DNA of 15,406 bases from Chromatiales bacterium (lineage in GTDB: Bacteria > Pseudomonadota > Gammaproteobacteria > CAMYNG01): NCBI GenBank assembly GCA_026990045.1, contig JALSIK010000266.1, positions 1 to 15,406 on the forward strand. The letters run 5' to 3'. Below, in pieces: positions 14,370-15,406 of the stretch. The translations under genes and the position numbers were made by a program. How positions within the stretch are numbered: position 1 is the first letter of the stretch; every line of letters starts with the position of its first letter. Under the pieces are notes generated by a model. The model worked only from the letters and a program-made list of their open reading frames with translations. It had not been told where the DNA came from and ran no database searches.

Positions 14370-14393
14370 GCGCGGCAGGAGTACCCGCCGCGC
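14370..14393. terminator. Weak hairpin between the converging Fic gene and yicC
   Basis: GCGCGGC at 14370-14376 pairs with GCCGCGC at 14387-14393, with two further G-C pairs inside after one mismatch. It lies in the 76-base gap between the ends of two genes that face each other, so a shared bidirectional terminator would make sense. No T-run follows on either strand, so it is a poor match to a rho-independent terminator. Confidence 0.3.
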
Positions 14394-14418
14394 CAACGGG
14401 ACGATGGGACGCGCCCCG

Positions 14419-15282
14419 CTACTCGATGTTCTGCACCTGCTCGCGGATCTGCTCCAGCAGCACCTTGAGCTCCACCGCGGCCTGGCTCACCTCGGCGTCG
14501 ATGGACTTGGAGCCCAGGGTGTTGGCCTCGCGGTTGAGCTCCTGCACCAGGAAGTCCAGGCGCCGGCCGGCGCTGCCGCCCCTGGCCAGGGTGCGCCGCA
14601 CCTCGGCCAGGTGCACGCCGAGGCGATCCAGCTCCTCGTCCACGTCGGCCTTCTGCGCGGTCAGTGCCAGCTCCTGCTCCAGCCGGCCGGGGTCGGCCTC
14701 CACCCCCAGCTCCCGCATCCGCTGGGCCAGCTTCTCGCGCCAGGCGGCCAGCACCTGCGGCAGGCGCTCGCGCACCCGCGCCACCACCTGCTCGATGGCC
14801 TGGCAGCGGGCCTCGACGACCTCGGCCAGCTTGGCCCCCTCCCGCTCGCGCATGGCCACCAGCTCGTCCAGGGCCTCGTCCAGCAGGGCCAGGGCCTGGT
14901 CCCGGAGCACCTCGTGGTCCAGCCGGGGCGGCTTGAGCACCCCGGGCCAGCGCAGCACGTCCATGGAGTTCACCGGCGCCGGGTTGTAGAGCAGCAGGTC
15001 CACCTCGCGGCTGGCCTTGGCGATGCGCTGGGCCAGGTCCTTGTCCACCTCCAGCCCGGCGGCGCCGGCGGCGGGCGCAAAGCGCACGGTCAGGTCCACC
15101 TTGCCCCGGGCCAGGCGCGCGCCCAGGCGCTCGCGCAGGGCGGGTTCGGCCGCGCGCAGCTCCTCGGGCAGGCGCAGGGACAGGTCCAGGAAGCGGTGGT
15201 TGACGCTGCGCAGCTCCAGCACCAGCTCCCCCCAGGGGGCGCTGACCTCCCGGCGGGAGAAGGCGGTCATGCTCCGGATCAT
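14419..15282 (-). CDS. yicC: YicC family endoribonuclease
   Basis: The 287-residue protein matches YicC end to end in length and landmarks. It starts with MIRSMTAFSRRE, continues with ELRSVNHRFLDLSLRLPEELR, and ends with the strongly conserved block RRLDFLVQELNREANTLGSKSID followed by VELKVLLEQIREQVQNIE. YicC of E. coli has been described as an endoribonuclease that promotes decay of some small RNAs. The middle is a long charged helical region (about 130-230) predicted to be coiled coil. The ATG at 15280-15282 agrees with the family start; the ribosome binding site (AGGA) is weak and rather far. Its usual partners are rph on one side and gmk on the other; here gmk is separated from it by the Fic gene and rph, if present, is beyond the window. 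Confidence 0.94.
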   Translation of the reverse strand: MIRSMTAFSRREVSAPWGELVLELRSVNHRFLDLSLRLPEELRAAEPALRERLGARLARGKVDLTVRFAPAAGAAGLEVDKDLAQRIAKASREVDLLLYNPAPVNSMDVLRWPGVLKPPRLDHEVLRDQALALLDEALDELVAMREREGAKLAEVVEARCQAIEQVVARVRERLPQVLAAWREKLAQRMRELGVEADPGRLEQELALTAQKADVDEELDRLGVHLAEVRRTLARGGSAGRRLDFLVQELNREANTLGSKSIDAEVSQAAVELKVLLEQIREQVQNIE

Positions 15283-15305
15283 GGGCCGATGTCCTGTATC
15301 AGGAT

Positions 15306-15336
15306 GTTGAAAAAGGCCGTCCTGGCCTTTTTCAAC
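15306..15336. terminator. Perfect 13-bp hairpin with A and T runs, terminator-like
   Basis: GTTGAAAAAGGCC at 15306-15318 and its exact reverse complement at 15324-15336 enclose a 5-base loop (GTCCT). The A5/T5 runs within the stem give it a bidirectional terminator look. It lies 23 bases upstream of yicC, where a terminator would separate yicC from whatever gene lies beyond the window edge. Confidence 0.55.
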
Positions 15337-15338
15337 GC

Positions 15339-15400
15339 GCCGAACCCGGCGCAGGTCCGGGTTCGGCTACGCCGAATCAAGCGTTTACACGCTTGATTCG
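15339..15400. repeat. Two further perfect hairpins in tandem (REP-like composite element)
   Basis: Directly after the terminator-like stem, an 11-bp stem (15339-15349 with 15357-15367, core CGAACCCGG/CCGGGTTCG, 7-base loop) is followed five bases later by a 12-bp stem (15373-15384, CGAATCAAGCGT, with 15389-15400, 4-base loop TTAC). Three perfect stems within 95 bases is far beyond chance. The element may continue past the window. Confidence 0.65.
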
Positions 15401-15406
15401 CGGGCG

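Noticed and set aside
12880..14418. Search for target-site duplications or attachment sites around the Fic gene
   Set aside because: No direct repeat of useful length was seen on the two sides, so no mobile element is called.

Overview
The window comes from a chromosome of about 70% GC. It carries core genes of a gammaproteobacterium, almost all on the minus strand. The set gmk-rpoZ-spoT-ridA-recG, the ubiC-ubiA pair, yicC beside gmk, and an MSHA-type pilus cluster points to a high-GC gammaproteobacterium, perhaps of the Ectothiorhodospiraceae/Chromatiales type. The taxon is inferred from gene content and base composition; no marker here fixes it.

Layout, read right to left in the direction of transcription. 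(1) 14419-15282: yicC, an RNase of the YicC family. The segment upstream of it at the window edge (15283-15406) is packed with three perfect hairpins in tandem. (2) 13002-14342, plus strand: a Fic-domain protein with an intact active site, an N-terminal inhibitory motif and a C-terminal winged-helix-like tail. It is the only plus-strand gene and splits the usual yicC-gmk neighbourhood. Its upstream region is AT-rich and contains a good sigma70-type promoter, a palindrome over the -10/start region and a direct repeat ending on the start codon. (3) 9020-12763: gmk, rpoZ, spoT and ridA, covering guanylate supply, the RNA polymerase omega subunit and (p)ppGpp metabolism, a functionally coherent block; ridA has its own TATAAT promoter. 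(4) 6904-9006: recG helicase. (5) 6749-6903: an intergenic stretch built largely from degenerate 7-bp repeats. (6) 5262-6748: ubiC and ubiA, the first two committed steps of ubiquinone synthesis. (7) 1-5223: mshI, mshI2, mshJ, mshK, mshL, mshM (cut by the window edge), tightly packed with start/stop overlaps. These encode the inner-membrane alignment complex, the outer-membrane secretin with its pilotin-like partner, and an ATPase of an MSHA-type type IV pilus.

Most of the window is well-conserved housekeeping sequence. The parts that stand out are the Fic gene with its apparent self-regulatory promoter, the heptamer-repeat spacers (at both ends of the ridA-recG block), the triple hairpin at the right edge, and an omega subunit with an unusually long acidic/alanine tail. 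I found no transposase, CRISPR array, tRNA or rRNA. No claim of a wholly new system is supported by the sequence alone.
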